This document shows, one piece after another, positions 1-8,716 of a stretch of 64,000 bases of DNA. The position numbers were made by a program, and so were the translations under genes. Location of the stretch: the NCBI RefSeq assembly GCF_002234615.1, contig NZ_NMQW01000017.1, positions 186,001 to 250,000 on the forward strand, read 5' to 3'. Below the pieces are notes generated by a model. The model ran no database searches, had not been told where the DNA came from, and worked only from the letters and a program-made list of their open reading frames with translations. This DNA is from Paenibacillus rigui. GTDB lineage: Bacteria > Bacillota > Bacilli > Paenibacillales > NBRC-103111. Position 1 is the first letter of the stretch; each line of letters starts with the position of its first letter.

Positions 1-329
1 ATCGGCATTTCAACATTCTCCAAGGCGCTCAAAAAGGGTACCAGATTACGGGCATTGTTCTGCCAAATAAACCCGACCGTACTGCGCTTGTACTCTACCA
101 GCTCCTCATCGGTCATCTTGAGCAAATTCCAATCCCCTACCCGAACAACGCCTGCCGACGGCCGGTCCAAGCCGCCCAGAATGTTGAGCAGGGTGGATTT
201 TCCGCTGCCGCTGTTGCCGATAATTGCCATCATTTCACCAGGAGCAACGGAAATATTGAGACCTTTGAGCGCGACGACCTCGATGTCGTCGGTCTTGTAA
301 ATTTTGACCAGCTCTTCACACGAAATCAT
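1..329 (-). CDS. ABC transporter ATP-binding protein (3-prime part missing)
   Basis: Nucleotide-binding subunit of an FtsX/MacB-type exporter, acting on the inner face of the membrane. I translated the first 109 residues: Walker A GNSGSGKS at about residues 38-45, and the Q-loop in GFIWQN near residue 90. The rest (signature, Walker B) lies outside the window. The ATG at 329 sits 3 bases after the stop of the upstream permease, and its ribosome binding site GGAG lies inside the end of that gene, so the two are probably translationally coupled. It is the second ATPase of the operon; the first lies at 4410-5198. The extra ATPase may pair with a further permease beyond the window edge. Family is clear; substrate is unknown. 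Confidence 0.9.
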   Translation of the reverse strand, partial: MISCEELVKIYKTDDIEVVALKGLNISVAPGEMMAIIGNSGSGKSTLLNILGGLDRPSAGVVRVGDWNLLKMTDEELVEYKRSTVGFIWQNNARNLVPFLSALENVEMP

Positions 330-332
330 CGT

Positions 333-3290
333 TTATTTCTCCTCTCCGAGCTTCACAGCTTGATGTACCCGCAGCCTGCGGATGTGCAGGAATAAGAGCA
401 GAGCACCCGTCAGCATCATAAAGGCCACCACTACATACAGCTGGTCCGTATCTCTGGCGTTAAACACAACGCGGAACGGAGGCACCTGCGTCTTCACATT
501 CTCCGCGGTTTGCAGAAACGGGAGAAACAAATAGCTGGTCAGCTTGCCGATACCTATCCCAAGTCCGATAGACAACCCCGCGGTAAACCCCTGCTCCAAC
601 AGCAGCATCCCTGTCAGCTGCCTGCGGGATAAGCCCATGGCCCGGAGCACGCCGAATTGAACGACACGGCTCGATAAGTTGAAAAACCAATATAAAATAT
701 ATCCGATTAACGACACCAGAACCGAGACGAGGAAGCCGAGACTTAAAATACCGAAGACACCGCCGCGTGCAGGATGCTTCTTCTGAGCGATCAGCTCGTT
801 GCGTACATCCTTTACGCTTGCAATCTGGATCTGCTTGGCATTTAGCGCTTCCAGCAGCGGTGCCACCTTGGCTCCTTCCTTCATCTTCAGCCAGACCTCG
901 TAGGGAGTCACCGGTGATTGATCGTAAATATAGTCCAAATTCGCGATAAAAAACGGCATCTGCTCCGGGTACTGGCTAGGCCAATAGGGTACGGCAGCCA
1001 CAACGACGAATTCCACGAGCTGCTGTTGGATCGAGATGCTGAGAAGGTCCCCGACCTTGATATGATTCTTCTCTGCGAAGGAAGTCGGAATAATAACCGA
1101 CTGCTCGTACGTCCCCATCAGGTTCAAGTAACGGTTCGGATGAACCTGAAACAGATCTTTGCGAAACCAGGCGACCTTGGCAAAATCGACATTGTCGATC
1201 CCCATCAGCATCCCCTGACCGAGCGACTTGCCGGAGACGACAACATTTCCTTTGGTTCTAAGCACCCGTGCCGCATGCTCGACACCTTCAAGCTGCTGGA
1301 ACACAACAAAAGGTGGCTCCACATACCTCAGCTTGGGTGGCGGCGGCTCCTGGCCGTTCCCTCCGGCTGCCCCCATGCCGGGGCTGCCTCCCCCGCTCTG
1401 TGTTCCTCCGCCGGCTCCGGACCCGGCGCTTCCGGTGCCGCCTTTGCCACCATCTGTGGGGCCTCCAGAGCCTGTACCGCCGCTGACGCCCCCATCCTGC
1501 CCCCCAGATACATCCTGGGACAGCTCGTCGGATACGCCTTCCCAGACCGCCTGCATGATCACGTCCGTTCCATAGGCGTACAGAATACGATCCGTCGAAT
1601 TCATATCGATCGTCCTCGCTGCCGATGAATTATACACGCCGAGACCAAGGGTAAGGATCAACAGCAGCATCAAAGGGTAGTACGACTGCGCCGAACGGGA
1701 TAACTGGGTAAGGGTCAAGTAGACGGGTACAGGCAGAAACCTTTGTCCGAGCCAGTTCCACAAGCGAAGCAGCCATGGAAAGATGCGCAGAAAAAACAAT
1801 CCGAACGCGATAATCGACAGCGCCGGTACGAAAAACAACAACGGATGCACCTGCAGCTGATCCGTGGTCAAGCCGGTCTGAGCGGATAGCAGCTGCCGCT
1901 GATCAAATAAATAATAGCCATATCCTACAAGCGCGATGAGCAGCACATCGAGAAACCATTTTTGCCAAAAAGGCTTACGGTCTGAACGCGCCAGCTTCTG
2001 CTTATAGCTGACGATGGAGGAACGGGCGTAAACAATTGCCGGAATCACGCTAGCTCCGAGAGCTATTAGTACTGCCAACACGCCGTAAAGCAGGGCTTCC
2101 CGGGAAACCCCGACGGGCACCGCCTTCCGGTCCACGAAGGTTAAGAAGCCGCTGGAGGAGCCGATGCTTTTGGCCATGAACCAACCAAGCATCGGTCCGA
2201 TGATGATTGCGACAGCACCCAGCAGCAGTCCCTCCAGTACATAGACCCCTATGATTTGCCGCGTACTGCCACCCCGGCTGCGCAGTACCGCTATCACACC
2301 GCGCTGCCTTTCCAGCGATTGGCGGGCGTTCATAACAATATAATAGAAGACCATAGCAATCATCGGCGCCGCCAAAGTAAACAGAAGAATTTGCAGCTGC
2401 AGGCTCTGTGTCTTGAATTCCTGCAGCAGCGGGATGAAGGACACATCCACCCGGGTATTTTTCAGCTTCTGAAACAATGTAATGTCCAGACGCTCCAGCT
2501 TACTCTCGAGTGGAGAAAGCTGACTTGTTTGAATGTTGCGCAAATCGAAAGCATAATACCAATTCGCCAAATTAAGCGGAATTTTTTTCTGCTGTATGAT
2601 GTATTCATCAAACCCGGTCTCGCTCATGAAGAAGGTGTTGAGCATCCCTTCCATACCTTGAAACCAGTAAGGACTTGTTCCCTGCTTCGCCTGAATCGTA
2701 CCGACGACCTTCACTTTCAGCGGAGCAATCCCGAGCCCACCGCTGATCGGATAATTAAACACATCACCGACATGGATATCGTTGCGGTACATCGCTTCTT
2801 CCATCATGACGGCCTCCACGATGCCGTTCTTCACTTGATCGGAAAACCATTGTCCCTGCTTGATATCAATCTGATCCTTGAGCCCCGTTTGTGCCATCAG
2901 GGTCATTTGGCGCTTCTTGCTCGGATCGATCTTCTTCGGATCGTCGGGCGACAGCTGCGAAGCGCGGATCGAATAGCTCTTGACATAGGCTTCGTAGGGA
3001 AAAGCGATCGTACGCGGAAGTTCATTCTGTATGTATTGATCGACCTCACGCAGCGCATCAAGATCGGCCCGGTCGTTTCCTGACGCCTGGTAGCGGATGA
3101 GCACGGATCCTGCAGGGAGACCGCCGTTTTTTTCCTCCAGCGACTTGGATACTACGCGTTTCAGCGATCCGTCCGCATACATCGGGATGCTGGTCGTAAA
3201 CGCAACCGCCATGATCAGTCCGAGCAGCGAGCTTAACGTGAGCCACCGGGTGTTCCACATTTTGCGGTATAAAAACCGCAGCATCGACAT
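333..3290 (-). CDS. FtsX-like ABC transporter permease with Gly-rich extracellular insert
   Basis: Large 985-residue membrane permease of the MacB/FtsX class, which couples ATP hydrolysis to movement of lipoproteins, peptides or drugs rather than classic import. A first membrane segment lies at about residues 14-35, followed by a large extracellular domain. Then come a membrane bundle near 310-430, further hydrophobic segments near 445-560, a second extracellular domain, and a final FtsX bundle from about 835. The second extracellular domain carries a Gly/Ser/Pro-rich low-complexity stretch of about 55 residues (roughly residues 595-650). The start ATG overlaps the stop of the upstream adaptor gene as TGATG, indicating coupling. 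Doubled size, with two FtsX modules in one chain, agrees with a single permease gene serving the operon. Substrate unknown. Confidence 0.9.
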   Translation of the reverse strand: MSMLRFLYRKMWNTRWLTLSSLLGLIMAVAFTTSIPMYADGSLKRVVSKSLEEKNGGLPAGSVLIRYQASGNDRADLDALREVDQYIQNELPRTIAFPYEAYVKSYSIRASQLSPDDPKKIDPSKKRQMTLMAQTGLKDQIDIKQGQWFSDQVKNGIVEAVMMEEAMYRNDIHVGDVFNYPISGGLGIAPLKVKVVGTIQAKQGTSPYWFQGMEGMLNTFFMSETGFDEYIIQQKKIPLNLANWYYAFDLRNIQTSQLSPLESKLERLDITLFQKLKNTRVDVSFIPLLQEFKTQSLQLQILLFTLAAPMIAMVFYYIVMNARQSLERQRGVIAVLRSRGGSTRQIIGVYVLEGLLLGAVAIIIGPMLGWFMAKSIGSSSGFLTFVDRKAVPVGVSREALLYGVLAVLIALGASVIPAIVYARSSIVSYKQKLARSDRKPFWQKWFLDVLLIALVGYGYYLFDQRQLLSAQTGLTTDQLQVHPLLFFVPALSIIAFGLFFLRIFPWLLRLWNWLGQRFLPVPVYLTLTQLSRSAQSYYPLMLLLILTLGLGVYNSSAARTIDMNSTDRILYAYGTDVIMQAVWEGVSDELSQDVSGGQDGGVSGGTGSGGPTDGGKGGTGSAGSGAGGGTQSGGGSPGMGAAGGNGQEPPPPKLRYVEPPFVVFQQLEGVEHAARVLRTKGNVVVSGKSLGQGMLMGIDNVDFAKVAWFRKDLFQVHPNRYLNLMGTYEQSVIIPTSFAEKNHIKVGDLLSISIQQQLVEFVVVAAVPYWPSQYPEQMPFFIANLDYIYDQSPVTPYEVWLKMKEGAKVAPLLEALNAKQIQIASVKDVRNELIAQKKHPARGGVFGILSLGFLVSVLVSLIGYILYWFFNLSSRVVQFGVLRAMGLSRRQLTGMLLLEQGFTAGLSIGLGIGIGKLTSYLFLPFLQTAENVKTQVPPFRVVFNARDTDQLYVVVAFMMLTGALLLFLHIRRLRVHQAVKLGEEK

Positions 3291-4399
3291 CAGCGGCCCA
3301 CTACTTTCTGCCCCGGCGTTAGTCCCTTCAAAATTTCAACGTCCGTCGCCGTCTGCTGTCCAATCTCCACGTCCACTTCCTTCTTGTTGCCCTGCTCGTC
3401 CACCACCTGAACATAATTGCGTCCGGAATACGACCGTAAGGTCGATAACGGTATCGTAACCGCCTTCTCCTTGCGTTGGGTAATAACCGAAACACTGAGC
3501 GGCGTACCGCGGTTCAGCCCTTGCGGAAATGCGTCCAGGGTGACGACCAGGTAATTTTCGATGGAATCGATAGGCTTGCCTTGGCCGTTGTTGTTTCCCT
3601 GCAATCCGCCGGTACCGCCATTTCCGTTCGTTGAGGCTTCCTTCGGATTCGGCAGCTGCAGCACCTTGCCTTTATGCTGACCGGCCGAGTTAATATCGAC
3701 AACGGCTTCCATGCCGACCGCGACTTTTTTGACATCCTCCGTATTCAGCGAGGCGACGACCGTCAGCTGAGATAAATCCGCTATCGTGGCTACCGCATCA
3801 TAAGCTTTGGCCGTGTCGCCCTTCTTTAAATAAACCGAGACGACGGTTCCGGCAAAAGGGGCTGTCAGCTTGGCTCCCGCCAAGGTGCTTTCCAGCTTGT
3901 TCAGCTCTTCACGCTTCAGCTCGAAATCGATCTTCGCCTGCTCCAGCGACTCGGCACTCATCTCGTCCGCCTTGCGAAGCGATTCGATCATGGTCAGCTC
4001 GTCTTTGCGTGTCTGAAGCCTTTTTTGCTTCAGCTGGCTTTCCAGCTCGGACACGTCCAGCTCTGCGATCAGCTGCCCCTGCTCGACTTTATCGCCGCTT
4101 TTGACAAGTATATTCTTGATTCTTCGATTGTCATCATCTGTAAAATACAGATCCTCTTCCTTGGTCGCCATCAATCTGCCGGAACCCCGAACCTTGGTTT
4201 CAAGCGTATCGGTCTTCACGGTAAATTCCGGCTTCTTCGACAGCTTCGGCGGATTCACGGCAGGAAGGGCTTCTTCCTCGTCTTCCTTGGGAAGCAGTGA
4301 ACAGCCTGTGCTTACGAAGGCCATCGTTACCAGACACATGGTGACAAGAAGGGGGGTGCCCGCTCTTCTCAGGACATGCCTTGCTGCTGGTTTGATCAA
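3290..4399 (-). CDS. HlyD/MacA-type membrane fusion lipoprotein
   Basis: Periplasmic-adaptor-like subunit of the MacB-type exporter, here anchored outside the membrane as a lipoprotein. After a basic N terminus there is a hydrophobic segment and the lipobox VSTGC. A short acidic spacer follows, then a lipoyl/barrel-sandwich domain split by a helical hairpin (EL, KR and LE-rich coiled coil), a Gly/Asn-rich loop, and a beta-barrel ending in GLTPGQKVVG. I prefer the TTG at 4399: it follows GAAAGG by six bases and lies 10 bases after the upstream ATPase stop, while the longer frame from 4477 overlaps the ATPase by 68 bases. That gives 369 residues with a normal lipoprotein leader. The stop overlaps the permease start (TGATG). 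Adaptor of the flanking ATPase and permease. Confidence 0.88.
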   Translation of the reverse strand: MIKPAARHVLRRAGTPLLVTMCLVTMAFVSTGCSLLPKEDEEEALPAVNPPKLSKKPEFTVKTDTLETKVRGSGRLMATKEEDLYFTDDDNRRIKNILVKSGDKVEQGQLIAELDVSELESQLKQKRLQTRKDELTMIESLRKADEMSAESLEQAKIDFELKREELNKLESTLAGAKLTAPFAGTVVSVYLKKGDTAKAYDAVATIADLSQLTVVASLNTEDVKKVAVGMEAVVDINSAGQHKGKVLQLPNPKEASTNGNGGTGGLQGNNNGQGKPIDSIENYLVVTLDAFPQGLNRGTPLSVSVITQRKEKAVTIPLSTLRSYSGRNYVQVVDEQGNKKEVDVEIGQQTATDVEILKGLTPGQKVVGR

Positions 4400-4409
4400 G
4401 GATGGCCTT

Positions 4410-5198
4410 TCAGCCTTGTGCAGGCGTCTGTGTATGGATAAACCTTCCATCCACCATTTCGTATACATGGTCGGCAACCTCCATCATTGTCGGATCGTGA
4501 GTAGTCATGCAGATGGTTACCTGCTCGGTTTGAATGATACTTCGGAACACGGCCATGACCTGCGCACCCATCTGGGAGTCAAGCTCTGCCGTAGGCTCAT
4601 CGGCTAACAGCAGACTGGGACGGTGCGCAATCGCCTTGGCGATAGCGACCCGCTGCTGCTCTCCTCCGGACAGCTCGAATGGGCGATGATGCATCCGTTT
4701 GCCTAACCCGACGAGCTCCAGGCAATGGGCGGTTCGAGCTTTCCATTCAGAGCGGGGGACATCCGCCATCCGCAAGGCAAGCTCTACGTTCTCCCATGCC
4801 GATAGCAGCGGCATTAGAGCAAACGACTGGAAAATAAATCCCATTTCCTTGCGCCGTATCGAGGTTCTCTCATCATCGCTGCACAAGTGGAAAGGATAAT
4901 GTTTGAACATGATCTCCCCCTTGTTCGGCTGATCCAATCCCCCGATCAGGTTAAGCAGCGTCGTTTTCCCCGAGCCGGAGCGTCCTTTTAACATCACCAG
5001 CTGGTTCGGATACAAAGACATCTCAATGCCTTTCAGCACAGGCAGCTGTTGCCCGCCTACCGGGAAAGATCGCTCCACGCCGGATACGCTCAAAAGCCGT
5101 ACGGGCGCATCCGTCTGCGCGGAATCTTTATGCAGGGATTCGGGATCGGCCGCTGCTGCCTGCTGCTCTCTTTTCGCCGATTGAAGCCACCGTAACAT
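4410..5198 (-). CDS. MacB/LolD-like ABC transporter ATP-binding protein
   Basis: ATPase that energises the FtsX-type exporter encoded downstream. The 262-residue chain has an unusual polar N-terminal extension of about 30 residues, then Walker A GRSGSGKT at 72-79, the Q-loop in IFQSFALMPLLSAWENV, the ABC signature LSGGEQQRVAIAKA, Walker B LLLADEPTAELD and the H-loop in MTTHDP, so all catalytic elements are intact. It is the first gene of an operon that continues with the adaptor lipoprotein, the permease and a second ATPase. The start ATG follows AGGAGGG by five bases. A good minus-10 element lies about 60 bases upstream. Confidence 0.93.
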   Translation of the reverse strand: MLRWLQSAKREQQAAAADPESLHKDSAQTDAPVRLLSVSGVERSFPVGGQQLPVLKGIEMSLYPNQLVMLKGRSGSGKTTLLNLIGGLDQPNKGEIMFKHYPFHLCSDDERTSIRRKEMGFIFQSFALMPLLSAWENVELALRMADVPRSEWKARTAHCLELVGLGKRMHHRPFELSGGEQQRVAIAKAIAHRPSLLLADEPTAELDSQMGAQVMAVFRSIIQTEQVTICMTTHDPTMMEVADHVYEMVDGRFIHTQTPAQG

Positions 5199-5254
5199 AA
5201 GATCCCTCCTGCCAGAATTACGTTTATATGTATCTATCAGACCATTACTACCAT

Positions 5255-5287
5255 ATTATAGACGAATTAAATTTGAAAAAGGTTACA
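5255..5287 (-). promoter_or_regulatory. Probable promoter of the MacB-like operon
   Basis: On the minus strand TATAAT lies at 5260-5255 within an AT-rich stretch, about 57 bases before the ATG of the ATPase gene. No convincing minus-35 hexamer sits at 17 bases; the region there is T-rich (CCTTTTT). The gap between this site and the upstream gene also contains a terminator-like hairpin, so transcription most likely restarts here. Confidence 0.5.
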
Positions 5288-5335
5288 AATTGGTTCGAAA
5301 ATAAAATAGGGTGCAATTGCCCCAATGAAGCACAA

Positions 5336-5380
5336 TAAGACCCATAGGAGTCCTTATTGACAAGAGCTCCTAGGGTCTTA
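5336..5380 (-). terminator. Terminator-like hairpin after the deacetylase/ABC cluster
   Basis: TAAGACCC-a-TAGGAG at 5336-5350 pairs with CTCCTAGGGTCTTA at 5367-5380, a 14-base-pair stem with one bulge and a 16-base loop. It lies 31 bases after the stop of the deacetylase gene and before the promoter of the export operon. The U-tract on the minus strand is weak (TTATTGTGCTT), so termination is inferred mainly from position and stem strength. Confidence 0.6.
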
Positions 5381-5410
5381 CGGGATGTTTCATTTACACT
5401 TCAATTCATT

Positions 5411-6160
5411 CTAAATCAGGTCCAGCGTAGGCAGCCGGGTTAAGTCCTTCCCCGTTGGCCGCTCTATGGATTGACCATTGGCGCGAACCAATGTGTAGTA
5501 TTCGTAATTACCAATGACTGTGTAATCGGCATGCATGACTCCCGGATACGCCCGATTAACCGAATAAATCTGGCTCTTATACGCCTGCAATGCCCTTCCT
5601 TTATGTTGGCGGAACTCACTTATATCCACCTTTGCCGTTATGCAGCACGTTGCTTCAGGTCCGGACTCTTTGCAATGATCATAGTAGTGCGGAATCGAAT
5701 TGTAATAGAATGCAGGCAGACCTCCGCTCGGATACTTCCCCTCCGACCTGGTCACAGCCAGCTCCGTTGCTTTGGAAATGGCTATATGGTCAAGATGACC
5801 TGTGACGCCATCCGGTGGAAAGGTGACGATGATGTCAGGCTGTATGGCAAGTATGCTCTCTTTGATTTGCTCCGCCAATGAGTCGAGCCCCTGCTCGTGC
5901 AGGGCTCCATCAGGGTGACGATATAATACAATATTCGTTACGCCTAAAAAAGCGCAGGCTGCCTTCAGTTCCTCCTCACGATGCCTAGCCAATTGCTCCC
6001 GGCAATCGAACTGAAACGCCCCGGATTTCCCCTTGCACCCCGAAGTCGCACAAATTAGGTAAACTTCATGCCCGCTGTGACGGGCTTTGGCCATCGTGCC
6101 GCCAGCTGCAAAGGATTCATCATCAGGATGGGCAAAGACGAATAACCATTTTTTACTCAT
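5411..6160 (-). CDS. PIG-L/LmbE family deacetylase (cytoplasmic)
   Basis: Zinc-dependent deacetylase of the PIG-L family, whose members remove acetyl from GlcNAc conjugates (BshB in bacillithiol synthesis, MshB, the GPI pathway). Metal motif AHPDDE at residues 10-15 and the partner motif HLDH at 122-125 after FPPDG are both present. The 249-residue length fits BshB-like enzymes and there is no signal peptide, so it acts in the cytosol. It is the last gene of a block encoding an AfuABC-type importer, a secreted PIG-L protein, a creatininase-family enzyme, a lyase and a sugar-kinase-like protein. That context suggests it trims an imported acetylated amino-sugar compound. A role in bacillithiol synthesis cannot be excluded, but no bshA or bshC is nearby. 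Confidence 0.9.
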   Translation of the reverse strand: MSKKWLFVFAHPDDESFAAGGTMAKARHSGHEVYLICATSGCKGKSGAFQFDCREQLARHREEELKAACAFLGVTNIVLYRHPDGALHEQGLDSLAEQIKESILAIQPDIIVTFPPDGVTGHLDHIAISKATELAVTRSEGKYPSGGLPAFYYNSIPHYYDHCKESGPEATCCITAKVDISEFRQHKGRALQAYKSQIYSVNRAYPGVMHADYTVIGNYEYYTLVRANGQSIERPTGKDLTRLPTLDLI

Positions 6161-6204
6161 GCTCCTTCAGCTCCCTGCATTATGGATTGGAGATCATTTC
6201 AAGC

Positions 6205-7200
6205 TCACTGCTCCAGGCCGGCATTCAAATAGGATAACCCCATCGCAGTAATACCGAATATCGGTTCATTGTGTAAAGTTTCCAGCTGAGACTTATCCGC
6301 GTATGCCCTTATTTGTTGAGTCAAAAGGTGACGAATCACGGTGTCATTTTGCAGTACGCCGCCTTGCAGCATGAGCTTAAAGGGAATATCCCGCAGCTGA
6401 AGCCGGTCAATGACCGCTTTGACAGCAATAAATAATTCGTCGCTTGCAGCTGTAAGGATCCGGTGAGCCTCACTGTCCCCGGCTGCAGCAGCCAGACTAA
6501 CGAACTTGGAAAGGTCGCTCAACTTCTCCACAGAGTAGTCGTTGCCGTATATCCAATTAAATAATTGTTCGGGATGGCTGACCCCCATATGGGGAAATAT
6601 CCATTCCTCCAGGCGGGTCGCCCTTCCTCTGCCGTCGTGGGCCCTTAACATGGCCGTGACCGCTTGCTTGCCTATCCAGTATCCGCTGCCTTCATCGCCT
6701 GTCCGATGCCCCCATCCCCCCGATCTGGCTGAGTCCCCTGACCCGTTAATGCCATATACGATCGATCCGGTTCCTGCGATGACGAGAATACCCGGAGTTC
6801 CTGACGCAGCTCCCAGCAAGGCGGACAATCCGTCATTTTCAACGATAAGCCTCTTCACTTGAACGGACTGCTGAACTAAGGCTTCGTTCACGATGTCCAT
6901 GATGATATTTCGATCATACGTAGTGTCCAGGCCGGCCAGAGCAAACACGGCACATTCGATTTCTAACGATAAAGCTGCTTCCGCATATTCGGCAGACTGT
7001 CGCTTCGCCCAATCTCGTACAGCCTCATGAATCCCATTGGACAGCTCCCTGATTGCCGCATCCCTGCCAACGCCTTGATAATTGCACGAACCGCCTCTTC
7101 CTTGTCCCAGCAGGCTACCTGCTTTATCCATCAAAACAACCTGGCTTTTCGTTCCGCCCCCGTCCACGGCCAATAAAGGAATTCGGATTATCCGTTCCAT
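6205..7200 (-). CDS. BadF/BadG/BcrA-type ATPase, N-acetylglucosamine-kinase-like
   Basis: ASKHA-fold kinase resembling eukaryotic and Bacillota GlcNAc kinases. Phosphate-1 motif AVDGGGTKSQ lies near the N terminus, a second nucleotide loop is in GTGSIVYGI, and GWGHRTGDEGSGYWIG is typical of the family. Likely reaction: ATP-dependent phosphorylation of an amino sugar in the cytosol. I choose ATG 7200, which forms TGATG with the stop of the lyase gene; a TTG at 7218 in the same frame is the alternative and would add six residues. The deacetylase gene follows 44 bases downstream. Its position after the importer and hydrolases fits a late step that traps the released sugar. Substrate unproven. 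Confidence 0.85.
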   Translation of the reverse strand: MERIIRIPLLAVDGGGTKSQVVLMDKAGSLLGQGRGGSCNYQGVGRDAAIRELSNGIHEAVRDWAKRQSAEYAEAALSLEIECAVFALAGLDTTYDRNIIMDIVNEALVQQSVQVKRLIVENDGLSALLGAASGTPGILVIAGTGSIVYGINGSGDSARSGGWGHRTGDEGSGYWIGKQAVTAMLRAHDGRGRATRLEEWIFPHMGVSHPEQLFNWIYGNDYSVEKLSDLSKFVSLAAAAGDSEAHRILTAASDELFIAVKAVIDRLQLRDIPFKLMLQGGVLQNDTVIRHLLTQQIRAYADKSQLETLHNEPIFGITAMGLSYLNAGLEQ

Positions 7201-8711
7201 CACGACGATTGGCTCCAACTTAATATAGTTTGATCCAGATGCTGCAGTGCACGTTCATTTTGATCCTGAGCTCGTTGAAGCCACAGCTCGTGGACTTTGT
7301 GCTGCTGCTTGCGCGACTCAATAAATCGACTCATTTCCGCAGGATTGGGTCCTCCGAGAAGCGAGCGCAGTTCAATGAAGTGAACCGGATCCAGCGCCTT
7401 ATCCAAAGCTTCCTGGTCGAGCGATACCTTACGCCCAATGACAAGCTGAGCCACTTCATTCACAAGCGGCAGTGTAATTTCATGAGCTGCCAGCCCCTCC
7501 TGCACCGCTTTGTTCACGACACCGCTGACAATATGATGAGCCGTTCTAAAGCAAAGCGCATCCGTCCTTACCAACGTATCTGCCAGCTCGGTTACCGTTG
7601 CGAAGCTTTCTTGCGTCCGCTGCCTCAATACTTCCTGATTGACGTCCATCGTCCCGATGACGGCGGCCAGCAAGCGGTATGCCTTGTCCATAAGATCAAG
7701 ACTTTTCCATGCGTAAGGCTGCATATCATCCTCCGTATCCACAATATCGCCGAACGGCGTATTATGAATCATCGTTAACACCGTACCTGCATTGCCTGCG
7801 CAGCTCGACAATAAGGCCCTAAGATGCTCCAGTGAAACCGGATTGCGTTTCTGCGGCATAATCGAGCTGATTTGGACATAGGGCGCTGCAACCTTCAACA
7901 CCCCAAACTCCTGCGTGCACCATAACAAAAGATCCTGAACAACTCGTCCGAGGTTGATCGCCGCTAATTGGACGGCTGAAGCTGTTTCCCCCAAATAATC
8001 CGCCCCGCCGATGGCGTCATAAGAATTTTCTATCAGCTCGTCAAAGCCCAGCAGCTCCATCATCCGCTCCCGGCTTACGGGAAATCCCGAAGTTGTCAAA
8101 GCCGCGGCCCCCATGCTGCTGCGGTTGCAATTGGCGTATGCAGCAGTCATGCGGCGAATATCCCTGCCCAAGGAATCAACGACCGCACTCACATAATGAG
8201 CCATCGTTGTAGGCTGAGCTTGCTGCGTATGCGTGTAACCGATCATCACGGTTTCGGTATGATCTGCTGCGAAAAGAAGCAAATGCTCCTTCAGGTGCAG
8301 GGCGGAGGACAGCGTTGTGAGCAATTTCTCCCGAAGAACCATGCGATAGATGGAAATGCCCATATCATTGCGGCTTCGGGCCAAATGCAAATTTCCTGCG
8401 ATCTCCCCCGCATGCTCCAGCAGCTCATGCTCCACTTGAAAAAACAAGTCCTCAAATGCTCCCGAATACTTCGCCTGCTGCAGCGCAGCCAGATCCAGCT
8501 GCTGCAAGGCTCTAGCGATATGCTTCGCATCGCCTTCGGTAATCAGCTGCTGCTCCAGCAGCATAATTAAATGAGCCTTATTAATCGCCATCATCGGCCC
8601 TAATAAATGCTGCTTCGCTTCATTAAAGGCAGGCTCCAGCACAACCTCCGCATACGTTTTGCCCGGAAACGAGATGCCTTCGCTGCTCAATAACCGCTCT
8701 TTATATCCCAT
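7200..8711 (-). CDS. Argininosuccinate lyase-like enzyme (fumarase/aspartase superfamily)
   Basis: All-helical lyase of the aspartase/fumarase superfamily, which cleaves C-N or C-O bonds by beta-elimination, usually releasing fumarate. The three conserved blocks are present: LARSRND (about residues 109-115), GYTHTQQAQP (about 158-167), and the signature SSIMPQKRNP carrying the catalytic serine loop. At 503 residues it is longer than typical ArgH (about 460) because of the C-terminal part. No argG or other arginine gene is nearby; it sits between a creatininase-family gene (5-base gap) and a GlcNAc-kinase-like gene (TGATG overlap). I infer a catabolic lyase acting on a succinyl- or malyl-type conjugate rather than arginine synthesis. 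Confidence 0.85.
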   Translation of the reverse strand: MGYKERLLSSEGISFPGKTYAEVVLEPAFNEAKQHLLGPMMAINKAHLIMLLEQQLITEGDAKHIARALQQLDLAALQQAKYSGAFEDLFFQVEHELLEHAGEIAGNLHLARSRNDMGISIYRMVLREKLLTTLSSALHLKEHLLLFAADHTETVMIGYTHTQQAQPTTMAHYVSAVVDSLGRDIRRMTAAYANCNRSSMGAAALTTSGFPVSRERMMELLGFDELIENSYDAIGGADYLGETASAVQLAAINLGRVVQDLLLWCTQEFGVLKVAAPYVQISSIMPQKRNPVSLEHLRALLSSCAGNAGTVLTMIHNTPFGDIVDTEDDMQPYAWKSLDLMDKAYRLLAAVIGTMDVNQEVLRQRTQESFATVTELADTLVRTDALCFRTAHHIVSGVVNKAVQEGLAAHEITLPLVNEVAQLVIGRKVSLDQEALDKALDPVHFIELRSLLGGPNPAEMSRFIESRKQQHKVHELWLQRAQDQNERALQHLDQTILSWSQSS

Positions 8712-8716
8712 TACGG

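Noticed and set aside
918-1628. 236-codon plus-strand frame opposite the FtsX-type permease
   Set aside because: Antisense shadow; part of its apparent sequence comes from the reverse reading of the Gly-rich insert.
7200-8711. Calling the lyase argH
   Set aside because: No argG or arginine genes are adjacent and the gene is embedded in a catabolic block, so the symbol would overstate what the sequence shows.
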